This document shows, piece by piece, positions 1 to 10,140 of a stretch of DNA of 64,000 nt (its first letter is position 1; each line of letters begins with the position of its first letter). The stretch lies in contig CM019072.1 of the NCBI GenBank assembly GCA_009667805.1, positions 37,565,519 to 37,629,518 on the forward strand, written 5' to 3'. The position numbers and the translations under genes are program-made. Source of the stretch: Leptobrachium leishanense (Eukaryota; Chordata; Amphibia; Anura; Megophryidae). The notes beneath the pieces are model-generated. The model saw only the letters and a program-made list of their open reading frames with translations, ran no database searches and was not told the origin of the DNA.

Positions 1-109
1 AAAAAAACCCAGTCTGAAGTGCTCGGCAATATGCAAAATAGTGGGAACAAATTCCCTCTTGACCCCAGAATGGTGCCAGATTTCTCCTTGGATCAAGAAG
101 CTTTTACCC

Positions 110-475
110 ACATATTAAATATTATGATCCTTAATATTCTGTGTCTGCAGGAAGTCATCCAGTCATTTTTTAAAAGTCTGTACAGACTCTGACCCAACCA
201 CCTCAACAGGCAGAGAATTACACAGCTTTATTGTTCTCACCGTAAAATAACCCTTCCTATGCTTTAGGCTGAATTTCCTTCCATCCAGTCTAAATGGGTG
301 ACCTCGTGTCCTGTGTATAGTCCTGTTAATGAATAGGTTTCCAGACAATGGTTTATAATGGCCCCGTATATATTTATATAAGGTTATCAGATCCCCTCTA
401 AGGCGCCGTTTCTCTAAACTAAACAGGTTTAAGTTTGTTAGCCTTTCCTCAGAACTTAAATCTTCCATTCCCTTG
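110..475 (-). pseudogene. CR1-type LINE, C-terminal reverse-transcriptase fragment
   Basis: A frame of about 100 residues (163-468) shows the end of a CR1-clade LINE polyprotein: an EERL block, then SLEKRRLRGDL followed by a YKYI segment, then RTRGHPFRL and a terminal FTVRTIKLCNSLP-type block. This C-terminal region follows the polymerase palm in CR1 proteins, which are normally about 900 residues or more. The catalytic YADD box and the endonuclease are absent, so this is a 5'-truncated dead copy. The homologous region seems to run slightly past the stop at 163, towards position 110. Confidence 0.75.
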
Positions 476-479
476 TTAA

Positions 480-1510
480 GTTAATGGTCCCTAGTATTTA
501 CCCTGGCCCCTATATTCCTGCATTATTCTGCAAAGCTTTGCCTGGACCCGAAAAATGTGTAGTTGGTTCTCATGATTTTATGACAATCTTTACTTTCATA
601 AATTACACATGAAAGGTGAGTGTAAAACAATAAAAACTCACAACCTGTCTCCCAATCGGACCAACATAGCCTATACATTCTGCTTTTAGTATAACTGTGT
701 GTTATAGCTTTCTCCTAGGATTCAGAATATCTCATCTCATCACCAATTTGAAAGAACTTCCCGTAACAACATAGCCAACAAAAAAAAATCAACAAACTAA
801 AGAGGCTATGGTGCTACGGCCTTGTATTTGCAGTTTTAAAATGCATTTATTTTAAATGGCTTGAAAGACAAGCTTGTAATTTCACCCAGAAGCCGTGTTA
901 AACAGTAAACCAGGGAATTACCTTTCCTGGCTTTTATTTCATAAAGGTTCACTCAGGTAATAACAGAGCTGGGCAGGCAGTTCCAGGAAAACAGTCCGTA
1001 TTGTACATAAGTGTTTTGATGGTATTTTTCTTACCAAGTTTGTCTAAATATGAGATTAGAAACGATACTTGATTCTACGTGGTTTTATGAAATATATACT
1101 GTAAACAGATGGATGCACAGTGTGTGAAAAAGTTGAAGAACGTAAAATTCAAAAAATTTAATTTAGAAAATTTAAGTCCTTAAATAAAGTAAGTACTTTA
1201 TGTATTGTTAGGTAAGTGATTTCCTTCCTTCAGCTTTGAATTCTACATGTTACAGGGCTGCACTGCCATTAGTACATGTTCAGGAAAACGTGGCAGACCT
1301 GCAAGCAAATAAAGGTGTGATGTCCCCGTGCAATGGATTTGTGTGTGTTTGAGAGACAGAAACTGTCTGGCTCATTGGGTGGTTGCAGTAGGGTGCATGT
1401 TCTGGGCCCTACACTTTGGGAGGGTCCTGCCCCACTGCTAACACCATCTGTGTAATAAAAAGTGTCAGCGACCACCACCTTTCTATCTGGATGAGAGGCG
1501 AGGTCTATTT
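480..1510. other. No gene seen
   Basis: AT-rich sequence without a credible coding frame, terminal repeats or RNA motif. Short frames here lack family features. Confidence 0.6.
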
Positions 1511-1526
1511 AAGGAAAGGCATTGAG

Positions 1527-1610
1527 GCGGTGTCTATCTGGGGTGTGAGAAAAGTCCGCGGTGTCAATCTGGGGTGTGAGAGAAGTCCGCGGTGTCAATC
1601 TGGGGGAGGT
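1527..1610 (+). repeat. 31-bp tandem repeat, about 2.7 copies
   Basis: Units start at 1527, 1558 and 1589 with the shared core GCGGTGTC(T/A)ATCTGGG. The second and third differ from the first by one or two bases, and the third is cut short. Confidence 0.8.
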
Positions 1611-1782
1611 GGGATGATGGGGGTGCACTGTGTACCTGTGTGTGAAAAAAGGTGGAGTATAAGGAGGTGCGGCGTTGAAAGCGTGGTGAGGGTTCCCAAA
1701 AAATGTTTTCCCCCCAGGCTCTTCACATGCTAGAGGTGGCCCTGCAGAGAAATGTGACAATTTGAAAAAAAAATACCGGTAG

Positions 1783-1920
1783 GGGTTATTCAGAGAGGAA
1801 CGAAATGTCACCGACATATCGGTGCTCTCTCATTCCCCTCAGTTCCCTGCACTTTGGGGAATTGAAGTACCTCACCCTATATTGAATTCAGCATTCACCG
1901 CAGGGTCCCCGGAGTGCAGG
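1783..1920 (+). mobile_element. Family B fragment (left end)
   Basis: Begins with GGGGTTATTCAGAGAG and contains the GCATTCACCGCAGGGTCC block also present in the full copy at 27204-28093. The homology stops where the GAAA-rich tract begins, so the tract seems to have grown inside or beside the element. Confidence 0.6.
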
Positions 1921-2440
1921 AAAAAAAAAAAGAGGCACAGAAGAAAGAAAGAAAGAAAGAAAAAAGCGACAGATGAAAGAAAAGAAAGAGGCGAAAGAAA
2001 GAAAGAGGCAGAGGAAAGAAAGTGGCAAAGGAAAGAAAGAGGCAGGTGAAAGAAAAGGCGAAAGAAAGAGGCAAGAAAAAAGAAAGAAAGAAAGAAAGAG
2101 GCACACAGGGCAGAAAGAATGAGGCAGAGGAAAGAAAAAAGGCAAATGAAAGAAAGGAAGAGGCAGAGGAAAGAAAGAAAGAGGCAAAAGAAAGAGGCAG
2201 GTGAAAGAAAAGGCGAAAGAAAGAGGCACAGAAGAAAGAAAGAAAGAAAGAAAGAACGAGGCACAGAAGAAAGAAAGAGGCACAGAGGGCAGAGGGAATA
2301 AAGAATGAGGCAGAGGAAAGAAAGTAAGAGGGAAAGAGAGGCAGATGAAAGAGGCACAGAAGAAAGAGGCACAGAGTGCAGAGGAAAGAAAGAGGCAGAG
2401 GAAAAAAGGAAGAGGCAGAGGAAAGAAAGAGGCACAGACC
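1921..2440 (+). repeat. Polypurine GAAA/GAGGC tract
   Basis: About 520 bp almost entirely of A and G, built from AAAGAAAG and GAGGCA words, with few pyrimidines (mostly the C of GAGGC). All three minus-strand frames stay open and encode only Phe/Leu/Ser/Cys-rich strings, as expected of a pyrimidine strand. They are not genes. Confidence 0.9.
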
Positions 2441-3226
2441 AATCCCAGGCTTGACTAGCGGAGGGGTAAGATGGGCACCGAATGAGCCCGTGGGTCCCTG
2501 TGCACAGTGAGTATCGCCCCCCCCCCCAGTGTGAGTGTGTGTCTCCATGCACAGAGTGTTCCGCCCCCTCGCACGTAGAGTGTGAGTGCCCCCCGCATTT
2601 CAACAGTTAACAACTTTACTCTGGGGGGCGCAAGCAGCTGGTCTTGCCTAGGCGCAAAATAGTCTAGCACCGGCCCTGCATATATACGTACGGTTTCATA
2701 ACTTTTGATTCGTTGAAAAGCTCTCATGACTTTGTTCAGGTAGAATTTTACATATACATGCTCGCTGCGCTTTAAATGAATGCTTTGTGCCTAGGATCTC
2801 AGGTACATTACTGTTAATTATTAACTTTTTTTCCCTGAAATTGCAGGTCATTGTTTGCCGAGTGCTCTTTGCAACATATCTACCACCTTATTCTCAAGGC
2901 CAGACGGAAATACATTAAAGGTGAAACTATAAACCTGCTCATGAGTTAGCACTGAGCTGAACAACCTAAAACCACTAAGCTGTTATGCACGAAGCGCCGA
3001 TGTTTGCCGGCATTGTAAATACCCGTGAAAAATAACGATATTGCGAGTGCTTACAATCACCGCCACGTCTAAAAACTAAAATCCAACCAGAAAAGAGGAA
3101 GTTTTACAAACCTTCTCCTGTTGCCTTTTCTAGTCGAGATTTGAGAGAAGCCGGTGTTTGTCAGCACTGCAATAACAGCTATTTTCACCGGTATTTGCAA
3201 CACTGGCACTTACTGGAAAACCTATA
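2441..3226. other. No gene seen
   Basis: Unique-looking sequence with a short C run near 2517-2526. Around 2620-2680 there is a GGGGGGCGCAAGCAGC...CACCGGCCCTGC block that looks like a repeat relic. No coding frame is credible. Confidence 0.5.
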
Positions 3227-3407
3227 CAGGGTTATTCAGAGAAACGGTGAAAATCAGGAGAATTGGCAGGAGAAGAGAACAATCCAGACCAAATAGCCGA
3301 TTTGGAAAGTTAGATAAATGGAAGAATTTTTCTGGTTGGCTATTTTGACCTAGAATTTTCACTTATCCAGTCATTCTCCTGGGTTTTACCTTTCTTTGAA
3401 AAACCTG
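3227..3407. mobile_element. Palindromic MITE, family B-short
   Basis: 181 bp that folds back along most of its length. Ends are CAGGGTTATTCA and its degenerate complement, and the centre has GCCGATTTGG against GGTTGGCTATTTTG. Two other copies (4969-5150, 7847-8027) have almost the same length. No coding capacity. Confidence 0.8.
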
Positions 3408-3415
3408 TTAGTCTG

Positions 3416-3553
3416 TGGTGATGGCGAACCTTGGCATCCTAGAAATTTCTGAACTACAAGGTACCATGATGCTCAGCCACCCTTATCTGTGACTAAGCAT
3501 CATGGGATATGTAGTTCTGAAACATCTGGAGTGCCGACGTTTGCCATCAGCAG
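3416..3553. mobile_element. hAT-like MITE (GATGGCGAACCTTGGCA type)
   Basis: A short element with inverted ends: GATGGCGAACCTTGGCA on the left and GTGCCGACGTTTGCCATC on the right. Inner inverted arms carry AACTACA and CATGATGCT. A relative with the same plan lies at 26154-26288. Confidence 0.7.
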
Positions 3554-3639
3554 CCCGTCCATGGAGCCAGAGGGAGCCATGGCACCAGGCAGCACTTTGC
3601 CAGGGGCAGCATTTTAGGCCTCAACTAGGCACACCACAC

Positions 3640-3965
3640 ATTATTGTGAGTTTTGTTGCAGTGGAGCTCTGTGATACAGTAATCTGCGGTGTGTATGAGT
3701 GTATCACAGAGCTCCACAGCAACAAAACTCAGAGTAATGTGCGGTGTGTATGAGTGTATCATAGAGCTCCACAGCAACAAAACTCACAGTAATGTGCGGT
3801 GTGTATGAGTGTGAGTGTTATTGCTGTGGAACTCTGTGATACGCTCATACACACCGCACATTACTGTATCACAGAGCTCCACAGCAATAAAACTCACAGT
3901 AATGTGCGGTGTGTACGAGTGTGAGTGTTATTGCTGTGGAACTCTGTGATACGCTCATACATGGC
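3640..3965. repeat. S55 repeat array in both orientations
   Basis: Units of about 55 bp containing AGTAATGTGCGGTGTGTATG, TATCACAGAGCTCCACAGC and AATAAAACTCAC. Some units are inverted relative to their neighbours, giving local hairpins. The same unit occurs at 8176-8256, 55135-55343 and 59353-59490. Confidence 0.8.
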
Positions 3966-4617
3966 AGATGTTATTTTTGGAAGGGGGCAGCATTTCATCC
4001 TTGGACCCAGGCAGCACAAGGTCTTGGGCTGGCCCTGGCCAACGCCGCCCCAGTATGTGCAATTACCGTAGAAACATATCACCGCAAGGCTTGTCTGTGA
4101 TTTATAACATATGCAGCTTGCAGATATGATGTTTTATTCACTGGGACTCTCAGGGTTAAAGCTTTACATTTCATAGATTTCCATTGGACATCCGAGCATA
4201 TTTTTAACAAGAACAAACAAGGTGCATTCCAGTAATTTAATGTTCCATTGCAACCCCTTCAGTAGTATTATTGTGACATTTACTGCATTGCAAACACACA
4301 CAGGATCTTAGATAACACTTAAAGGAACATTAAACAGTTTTCATGATGTGAGCTTTAATAAATCTAGGGCCTTATTCCACGGTTGTCATTAAGACATCTA
4401 CAGGAGACCAGAGACCTCACACATAATGTCTCCAGTAGAGATCTTAATGGCGGGAATCGCTATTCCACTCTTGCTGCAAACTGGGCTTGTGGCTCAACTG
4501 CAGAGATTCCCAGTGCGAGCTGACTGCAAATTAACGTCTCTTATACTTTGTATAGGAGACATTAATTTACACCTACGAACAAAAGCACAAGTTATTCCAG
4601 GTAAATTGATCTTCCAT
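3966..4617. other. No gene seen
   Basis: The first 80 bp contain a CAGCATTT...GGGCTGGCCCTGG block, likely the end of the element carrying the S55 array. The rest is unique AT-rich sequence without a supported feature. Confidence 0.5.
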
Positions 4618-4620
4618 TAA

Positions 4621-4912
4621 GGCCGGAGTCAGACGAGCGTTTTTAAGAGTGGAAGGAATTTCAGTGAGAGTGGACGTTCCTTCCACTCGACACCTGTCTG
4701 GCCACCTCGCTGAGTGCAGTTAGTCGCTCAGCGCTACAAGGCTCGATCCTCTTATGGACGATCGCACTTTGCAGCCCCGTCGAACGTGTGTTGTAGGGGA
4801 GGCTTTCAGCACGGCTGCAGCACGTGCGCGCGCTACAGTGTGTGGTCGGCCCCGTCGAAGCATCACAACGCTACGATGGACACCGGGAGGCACGTCAGTA
4901 CGGGCGCACATA
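4621..4912 (+). mobile_element. Harbinger-like MITE (family H), right end missing
   Basis: Starts with GGCCGGAGTCAGACGAGCG directly after TAA (4618-4620). The body, including the CTCGCTGAGTGCAGTTAG block, matches the copies at 5586 and 9299. Instead of the expected inverted right end, the sequence runs into a second, direct left-end motif (GGCCGGGGTCAGACGAGCG, 4913-4931). Confidence 0.75.
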
Positions 4913-4968
4913 GGCCGGGGTCAGACGAGCGCACTAAGGACAATATTTTTAATGAATAATATGACTAT

Positions 4969-5150
4969 CAGGGTTATTCAGAGAGAGGTGAAAAGCAGGA
5001 GAATGACTGGAGAATGCAAAATTCTAGGTCAAAATAGCCGATTTGGAAAGTGAGATAAATTGGAGAATTTATCTGGTTTGGCTATTTTGACCTAGAATTT
5101 TCCATTCTCCAGCCATTCTCCTGCTTTTCACTGCTCTTTGAATAACCCTG
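4969..5150. mobile_element. Palindromic MITE, family B-short
   Basis: 182-bp fold-back element bounded by CAGGGTTATTCAGAGAG and CTTTGAATAACCCTG. Both arms carry TTCTAGGTCAAAATAGCC or its complement around a short central loop. Confidence 0.85.
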
Positions 5151-5331
5151 TCAGTATAAAACACTGACCTTGCTTCCAGTGTGGGAAATGGGAAATGAGA
5201 AGGTGAGTAACAGCAGTGGTACTGCTCATTTTATAATGACAAATGGACAATGCCATCGCTTTGGAACTAAAAAGAAATTTTAAAAAAGTGTTTTTTTCTT
5301 TTAATTTTACATGGTCATGTTTGGTATCTAC

Positions 5332-5353
5332 TACTAGTATCGGTGCATCCCTA
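5332..5353. mobile_element. Stub of a hAT element end
   Basis: ACTAGTATCGGTGCATCCCTA matches one terminus of the complete hAT copies at 42568, 48056 and 55673. Nothing else of the element is recognisable to its left, so this is a terminal remnant. Confidence 0.6.
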
Positions 5354-5490
5354 CCGTATTTCGCTGTCAATATGCCAGTATTTGGTGAATCAACAGCTCT
5401 CTGAATAGCCAAACTGCCATGAAATTGCACCGTAGGGTGAACTTCACCGTTCGGTGCAATTCGGTACTCTTTGAATAACCCTTCTAGATT
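5354..5490. mobile_element. Family B fragment (right end)
   Basis: Contains the GTATTTGGTGAATCAACAG block, the GGTGCAATTCGG block and the terminal CTCTTTGAATAACCCTT, as at the right ends of 27204-28093 and 41497-44924. Confidence 0.65.
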
Positions 5491-5585
5491 TTTCACGTCT
5501 CCTGAGTTCACCCTTTAGTGAATAGACCCAACGCAACTATGGTGAATGTCAGTGAAACAGCGATGGTTAGCAAATAACCCCCTAA

Positions 5586-5883
5586 GGCCGGTGTCAGACA
5601 AGCGCGGTGTGACGCTGCAACGGAGCCGGTCATACGCTTGATCGTGCGCACGAAATGTGCGCAACAGGCGTCCGCGCTCAAAGCCTCCCCGTCAAAATGC
5701 TAGATGCACGTTGACAGGGCTACAAAGCGCCATCCTCCATAGCCTCCATAGGAGGATCGAGCTTTGCAGTGCTGAGCGCACTGACTGCGCTCAGCGAGGT
5801 GGCCAGACGGGCGTTGAATGGAAGGAACGTCCATTCTCGCGGACGTTCCTTCCACTCTGAGGTGTGCTCGTCTGACCCCAGCC
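5586..5883. mobile_element. Harbinger-like MITE (family H), complete
   Basis: 298 bp with ends GGCCGGTGTCAGACAAGCG and GTGCTCGTCTGACCCCAGCC, flanked on both sides by TAA (5583-5585 and 5884-5886). A 3-bp TAA/TTA duplication is typical of PIF/Harbinger elements. No transposase is encoded. Confidence 0.85.
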
Positions 5884-6242
5884 TAAGAAGTGGTAATCTC
5901 CTATGCTCCTCGCAAGGTTTAGGGATCCAGGCGATCTGCCCCCTTTTATTCAGTTCATTAAAATTGCAATAAACTTAAAGATAGCAGTTCCATCTGTGTC
6001 AACTCAGATAGTTAAAGCTGTGAATATTTATCTGTGGATACAGATCTAATAAATTCCTGCTGCAGAGTATATTTTTATAAAGTGTTTTTTGTTTTAAATG
6101 TATTATTTCAATGCTCACGTTTTACAGCATTAAATAATAAATCAGATCATAAAATAAAGATTTCAAATGGAAAGATTAGCAAAACCTAAACTGAAAAAAA
6201 ACCTGACATTAAAGGAATGAAAAGAAAAGAAATGCTTATTAA

Positions 6243-6669
6243 GGCTAAGGTCAGACGAAAGCAGTTTTAACGTGCGTTTAGCCGCACAAAATCACGGCCG
6301 TGCTAGCAGCAAATGACGTCCAATGCCGGGGAACATACGACGAACGGCCGCACGAAAGTTCGTCCGTGCAACGCAAGTGGCAAACGAACGCATTTTTTCG
6401 AGAACGTCAAACTGCTACTACTGACGTACAGAGTGCGCTGCGTCCGCATAGCAGCGTGTTTGCGTGATTGGGAGACGTCAGACGCTGCTAACGTCCGGCC
6501 AACATAACGTCCAGACGCAAAAAGGGTTTTATTGATGATCCGTACAAAATCACGGACGAAAATGCACATCGTATGACCGCTTTCGCGTATTCCGTGAAAA
6601 AATACGTCCATTCGTTCGAACGCACTTTTTCACGGACAACGCGAAAAATGCGTTCGTCTGACCCTAGCC
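6243..6669 (-). mobile_element. Harbinger-like MITE (family H1), complete
   Basis: 427 bp between TAA duplications (6240-6242, 6670-6672), with ends GGCTAAGGTCAGACGAAAGC and GTTCGTCTGACCCTAGCC. Its interior matches the copies at 30868 and 52037 in the opposite orientation. Confidence 0.85.
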
Positions 6670-6969
6670 TAAAGGAACGAGAAAATATTTGTATCTATTA
6701 TTAGGCACTTTTCTATTTTTTGAGAAGACTGTATAAACTGCAAATAAATTAATGCAGACCCTACAAAAACTAGGACCAGGGACGCCATCAGGAGGGTGAC
6801 AGCTCCTGCTATGTTCAGGGACCCAGTGGCTCCCCTTTTTCTAACTCTGTTCAGCTTGTTTAAGTAACACAGATGTAAGAGCCACCAAGGTATGGCCCAC
6901 CTGAAATTTCCCGGGGGGCCGCTGCATCTGGGGCTGGTCAGAGCACTCTGACTCACCACTTAGGGAGCA

Positions 6970-7195
6970 TTTAGTATATCTGTGTCACTAAGTGCCGCCG
7001 CCAGCATCTCCTCCATGGAGTCCATAGGGGATTCCACTGCCGGTGAAATGACCTGCAGGATCTCCCCTCTCGCGAGATTCGGCAAGTCGGTGAAGTGATC
7101 GCAAAGGGACTTTTTTCCCCCCAGTCTCCCTCTGCTCCCAGCGGCAAGAAGAAGCGGATCGATCCACGGGATGGGAGGTGAGTATGTGATTTTTG
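6970..7195 (+). mobile_element. Family E fragment
   Basis: Shares the ATGGAGTCCATAGG block, the CAGTCTCCCTCTGCTCC block and the splice-donor-like GGAGGTGAGTATG with the complete E copies at 21928 and 28260. Both terminal repeats are lost. Confidence 0.6.
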
Positions 7196-7329
7196 GGGAT
7201 GGGACAGTATGAGAGATGTAGTTCCAAAACATCCGGAGGACCATGGTTGATGACCCCATATCTACACTCACTAGCGTCGCTAGGGGGAGGGCGCACCACC
7301 CCCTAGGGTGACACCCTTAAAAATTATTA

Positions 7330-7440
7330 TTATTTTTTTTACACAAAACTATTTTACCAGGAAGGATACATTGAGAATTCTCTCATTTTGAAGTATGTCC
7401 TGGGTAGGCAAGGCCTAGGCTGGCACTTTCCAGGGGGCAG
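7330..7440 (-). mobile_element. LINE or SINE 3' tail, minus strand
   Basis: Read on the minus strand it gives CCCAGGACATACTTCAAAAT, then CTCAATGTATCCTTCCTGG and an A-rich end. The same 3' tail ends the LINE at 9356-10141 and both SINEs (33911, 54676). Without the head it cannot be assigned to LINE or SINE. Confidence 0.75.
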
Positions 7441-7459
7441 CAAAAAAAATCACCACTAT

Positions 7460-8175
7460 AGGGGATATTCACAGAGCACCGAAATGACGCAGGCACTTTG
7501 GGGAATCAAATTTCCCTGGTGAATTCACCGCAGGGTCCCTGAAGTGCAGGGAATCAGCCACCGAATGCCACCGCAAACCCGTCACCAGCTGTTTTCAAAA
7601 AAACTACTGAACGAAAATGTCTGGAATTAACATATAAGATCCTATGAATGATAATAAAAAGGTCTGTTACAGAAACAAAAACACTATTAGAAAGAAAAAA
7701 AAAATGTTTTTTTTTTTAAAAATGTCTAATAGATACTAAGAAAAAGAAATCAACAAATTAAGAGACTTTTTACTACAGATTAATGGAATAAATGTTTTAT
7801 TAGATATTGGGTAAAAACGGGAATATTTTTAACATTGAAACCTATGCAAGGTTATTCAGATAGAGGTGAAAACCTTGAGAATGACTGTAGAATTGAAAAT
7901 TCTAGTGCAAAATAGTCAAACCAGAAAAATTCTCCCATTTATCTCACTTTCCAAATTGGCTATTTGGTCTAGATTGTTCATTCTCCTGGCAATTCTCAAG
8001 GTTTTCACCTCTCTCTGAATAGCCCTGATGGTGTTCACCTGAATAAACCTGTCTAATGAAACCACTGAACATCAGGGCATTTCTCTGCTGTTCGACATCT
8101 CTGAACAGATTTACCATTACTTCTCTATGGGGACTTTCACTGCCGTCGAACGGGCACCGTACTTGCTGGCAGTTC
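7460..8175 (+). mobile_element. Family B element, interrupted and truncated
   Basis: Contains GTGAATTCACCGCAGGGTCC, the AGAGACTTTTTACTACAG block and CGGGAATATTTTTAACATTG in the order of the full 27204-28093 copy. It is split by a B-short MITE at 7847-8027, and its right end gives way to S55 sequence near 8176. Confidence 0.8.
7847..8027. mobile_element. B-short MITE inserted in family B
   Basis: 181-bp palindrome with ends CAAGGTTATTCAG and CTCTGAATAGCCCTG. ATG occurs on both sides (7844-7846, 8028-8030), while intact B copies have a single CTATGG here. That supports a 3-bp target duplication. Confidence 0.85.
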
Positions 8176-8256
8176 ACCATAATGTGTGTGTGAGTATATG
8201 AGAGAGCTGCACAGCAATAAACCTCGCAGTAATGTGCGCCGTGTATTATGAGCATT
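8176..8256. repeat. S55 repeat fragment
   Basis: One to one and a half degenerate units with GAGAGAGCTGCACAGCAATAA and AGTAATGTGCG, related to the arrays at 3640 and 55135. Confidence 0.6.
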
Positions 8257-8399
8257 CAGTGTTATATGGGAGTACTGATATATGAGTAAGAGTAGTGAAA
8301 AAAAAACCTGGAAAACTCGGGGGGGGGGGTGACACCACGAGTTACCGCACCGGGTGACACCAACCCTAGTGACGCCACTGCCTACACTGTCCATTTAAA

Positions 8400-9290
8400 A
8401 ACCACCAGAATGCCCCTATAATGAAAATGCTTTACATTTTATTAGAATACACAATGTAAGACATACAAAAACACCAAATTATAAGAAAATATCATTTTTA
8501 ATCAAACATTTCTTAAGAATTCCCGCCATATTTATTTCCAAGTCATTTGCAAGTCAAGGAAGGAATGCGAGACCATGGAAAGAGTTAAAGCAGAGGATGT
8601 AAACCATCAGAGCTAGTTGTTGATTCTGCCCATCGTCGTGCTCTTTTGCTCTTCCTGTGTATTTCGGTGGAGGTCGATACAGCTTACAGCTGGATATGTG
8701 CATAACTCTGTCTCATAAATGGACGCCGCTACCACGCACTCGAGTTCAGCTGCTGGTCCATGTGTCTAAAGAATTAAACAATTGACGACTACAGACGCCG
8801 GCTTCCTTATGTTGTAAAGTCCGGAACTTAGACTATGAATGGAGGACTCAGAATGTAAAGCTGTATTTCCTCCGAAAATAGCTGGTGTTTATAAAGAGGA
8901 ACTGGGATCTCTTCATGGCTATAAGGGATGAATTGTGATACCACTATCCAGATTTAGAGCTAAGGGTTCGGCGTTCATAAGAGAGCCCCTCTTTATGTTA
9001 CAAATAGAACGTAAGAACTACAGTTGCCTAATAAATAATGAAAAGGGTCATTCTAGAGGGGTTTTTTTCGTAATATTTTTATTTAATTGACTGAAAAGTA
9101 TTTTAGCATAATATAAAAAGTTAATCTTATATCTCCAGGAGCTCACACACTCAGCTGTGGTCTTTATCTACGTTGCGAATATCCACGGGACTTTCACATC
9201 TTTGCTCAGTGTTGAGGAGGAAAGGGAGGGGGGTGCAATCATCTTACACAAGTTAGGATGCAGCAGGAACAAGCTGAAAACACAGGACAT
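8400..9290. other. Unique sequence, no gene seen
   Basis: No terminal repeats, RNA motif or coding frame above background. It may be ancestral non-repeat DNA. Confidence 0.5.
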
Positions 9291-9554
9291 CCAACTAAGG
9301 CCGGGGTCAGACGAACATTTTTGAGAGCGGAAGCAACGTCTGTTAGAGTGGATGTTTTATTTATTTAATTTATTTATTTATAAAGTATTTTAGCAGGACG
9401 GATACATTGAGATTTCTCTCGTTTTCAAGTATGTCCTGGGTTCAAGAACATTGAAGTGTTACAGAAATACAAAGTAACACAATGCAAGATATTAAAAAAA
9501 CAACATAAATATACAGATTAACAGAAAATAAATATGTAGGAAATAGTCATTATG

Positions 9555-9818
9555 TTACATGTTTACAGGTGCATTCTGTATATAGTCACTATGTTACATG
9601 TTTACAGGTGCATTCTGTATATAGTCACTATGTTACATGTTTACAGGTGCATTCTGTATATAGTCACTATGTTACATGTTTACAGGTGCATTCTGTATAT
9701 AGTCACTATGTTACATGTTTACAGGTGCATTCTGTATATAGTCACTATGTTACATGTTTACAGGTGCATTCTGTATATAGTCATTATGTTACATGTTTAC
9801 AGGTGCATTCTGTATTGA
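9555..9818 (+). repeat. 39-bp tandem array, about 6.8 copies
   Basis: Successive TTACATG words begin at 9555 and 9594 and recur every 39 bp. The units are almost identical. The period is divisible by three, so two plus-strand frames stay open and encode 13-residue repeats, which are artefacts. The array lies in the LINE 3' region. Confidence 0.9.
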
Positions 9819-10140
9819 GGTATGTTAATAGAGATCTCTTAAGTGACTTTAGACTGGGGGAAGATTTGATGGCGTCTGGGAGGTTATTCCATATTTGCGG
9901 TGCTCTGTAGGAAAATGAGGATCGAGCCACTTTCTTTTTGTATTGTGGTATTGCAAGTAAGGTGCTGGTCCTGGATCGGAGGTTATAGGATGAGGGAGCT
10001 GCTGGGGGAAGCAGTCTATTCAGGTAGGGTGGTAGCTTCCCAGAAATGCTCTTAAACACCAGGCTGGAAAGGTAAAGGGTGCGTTTAGACTCCAGCGATG
10101 GCCAGTTTAGCTCTTTTAACATGTCACAATGGTGGGTCAT
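9784..10140 (-). pseudogene. LINE reverse-transcriptase C-terminal domain
   Basis: 118 residues with the pattern of the domain after the polymerase in CR1/L2/Rex1-type LINEs: LKELNWPSLESKRT near the start, FKSISGKLPPYL, YNLRSR, then FSYRAPQIWNNLP and a terminal LKSLKRSLLTYL. Endonuclease and polymerase active-site parts are missing. The frame enters the 39-bp array at its C-terminus. Confidence 0.8.

Noticed and set aside
1872..2603. Three overlapping minus-strand frames of 184-243 residues
   Set aside because: Phe/Leu/Ser/Cys-only composition is simply the translation of a polypyrimidine strand, with all frames open at once.
9555..9818. CRISPR-like array
   Set aside because: Units are contiguous without unique spacers, and the context is a vertebrate LINE.
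9552..9910. Tandem 13-residue repeat protein
   Set aside because: 39-bp DNA array; two frames are open in the same way, and no flanking coding signal exists.
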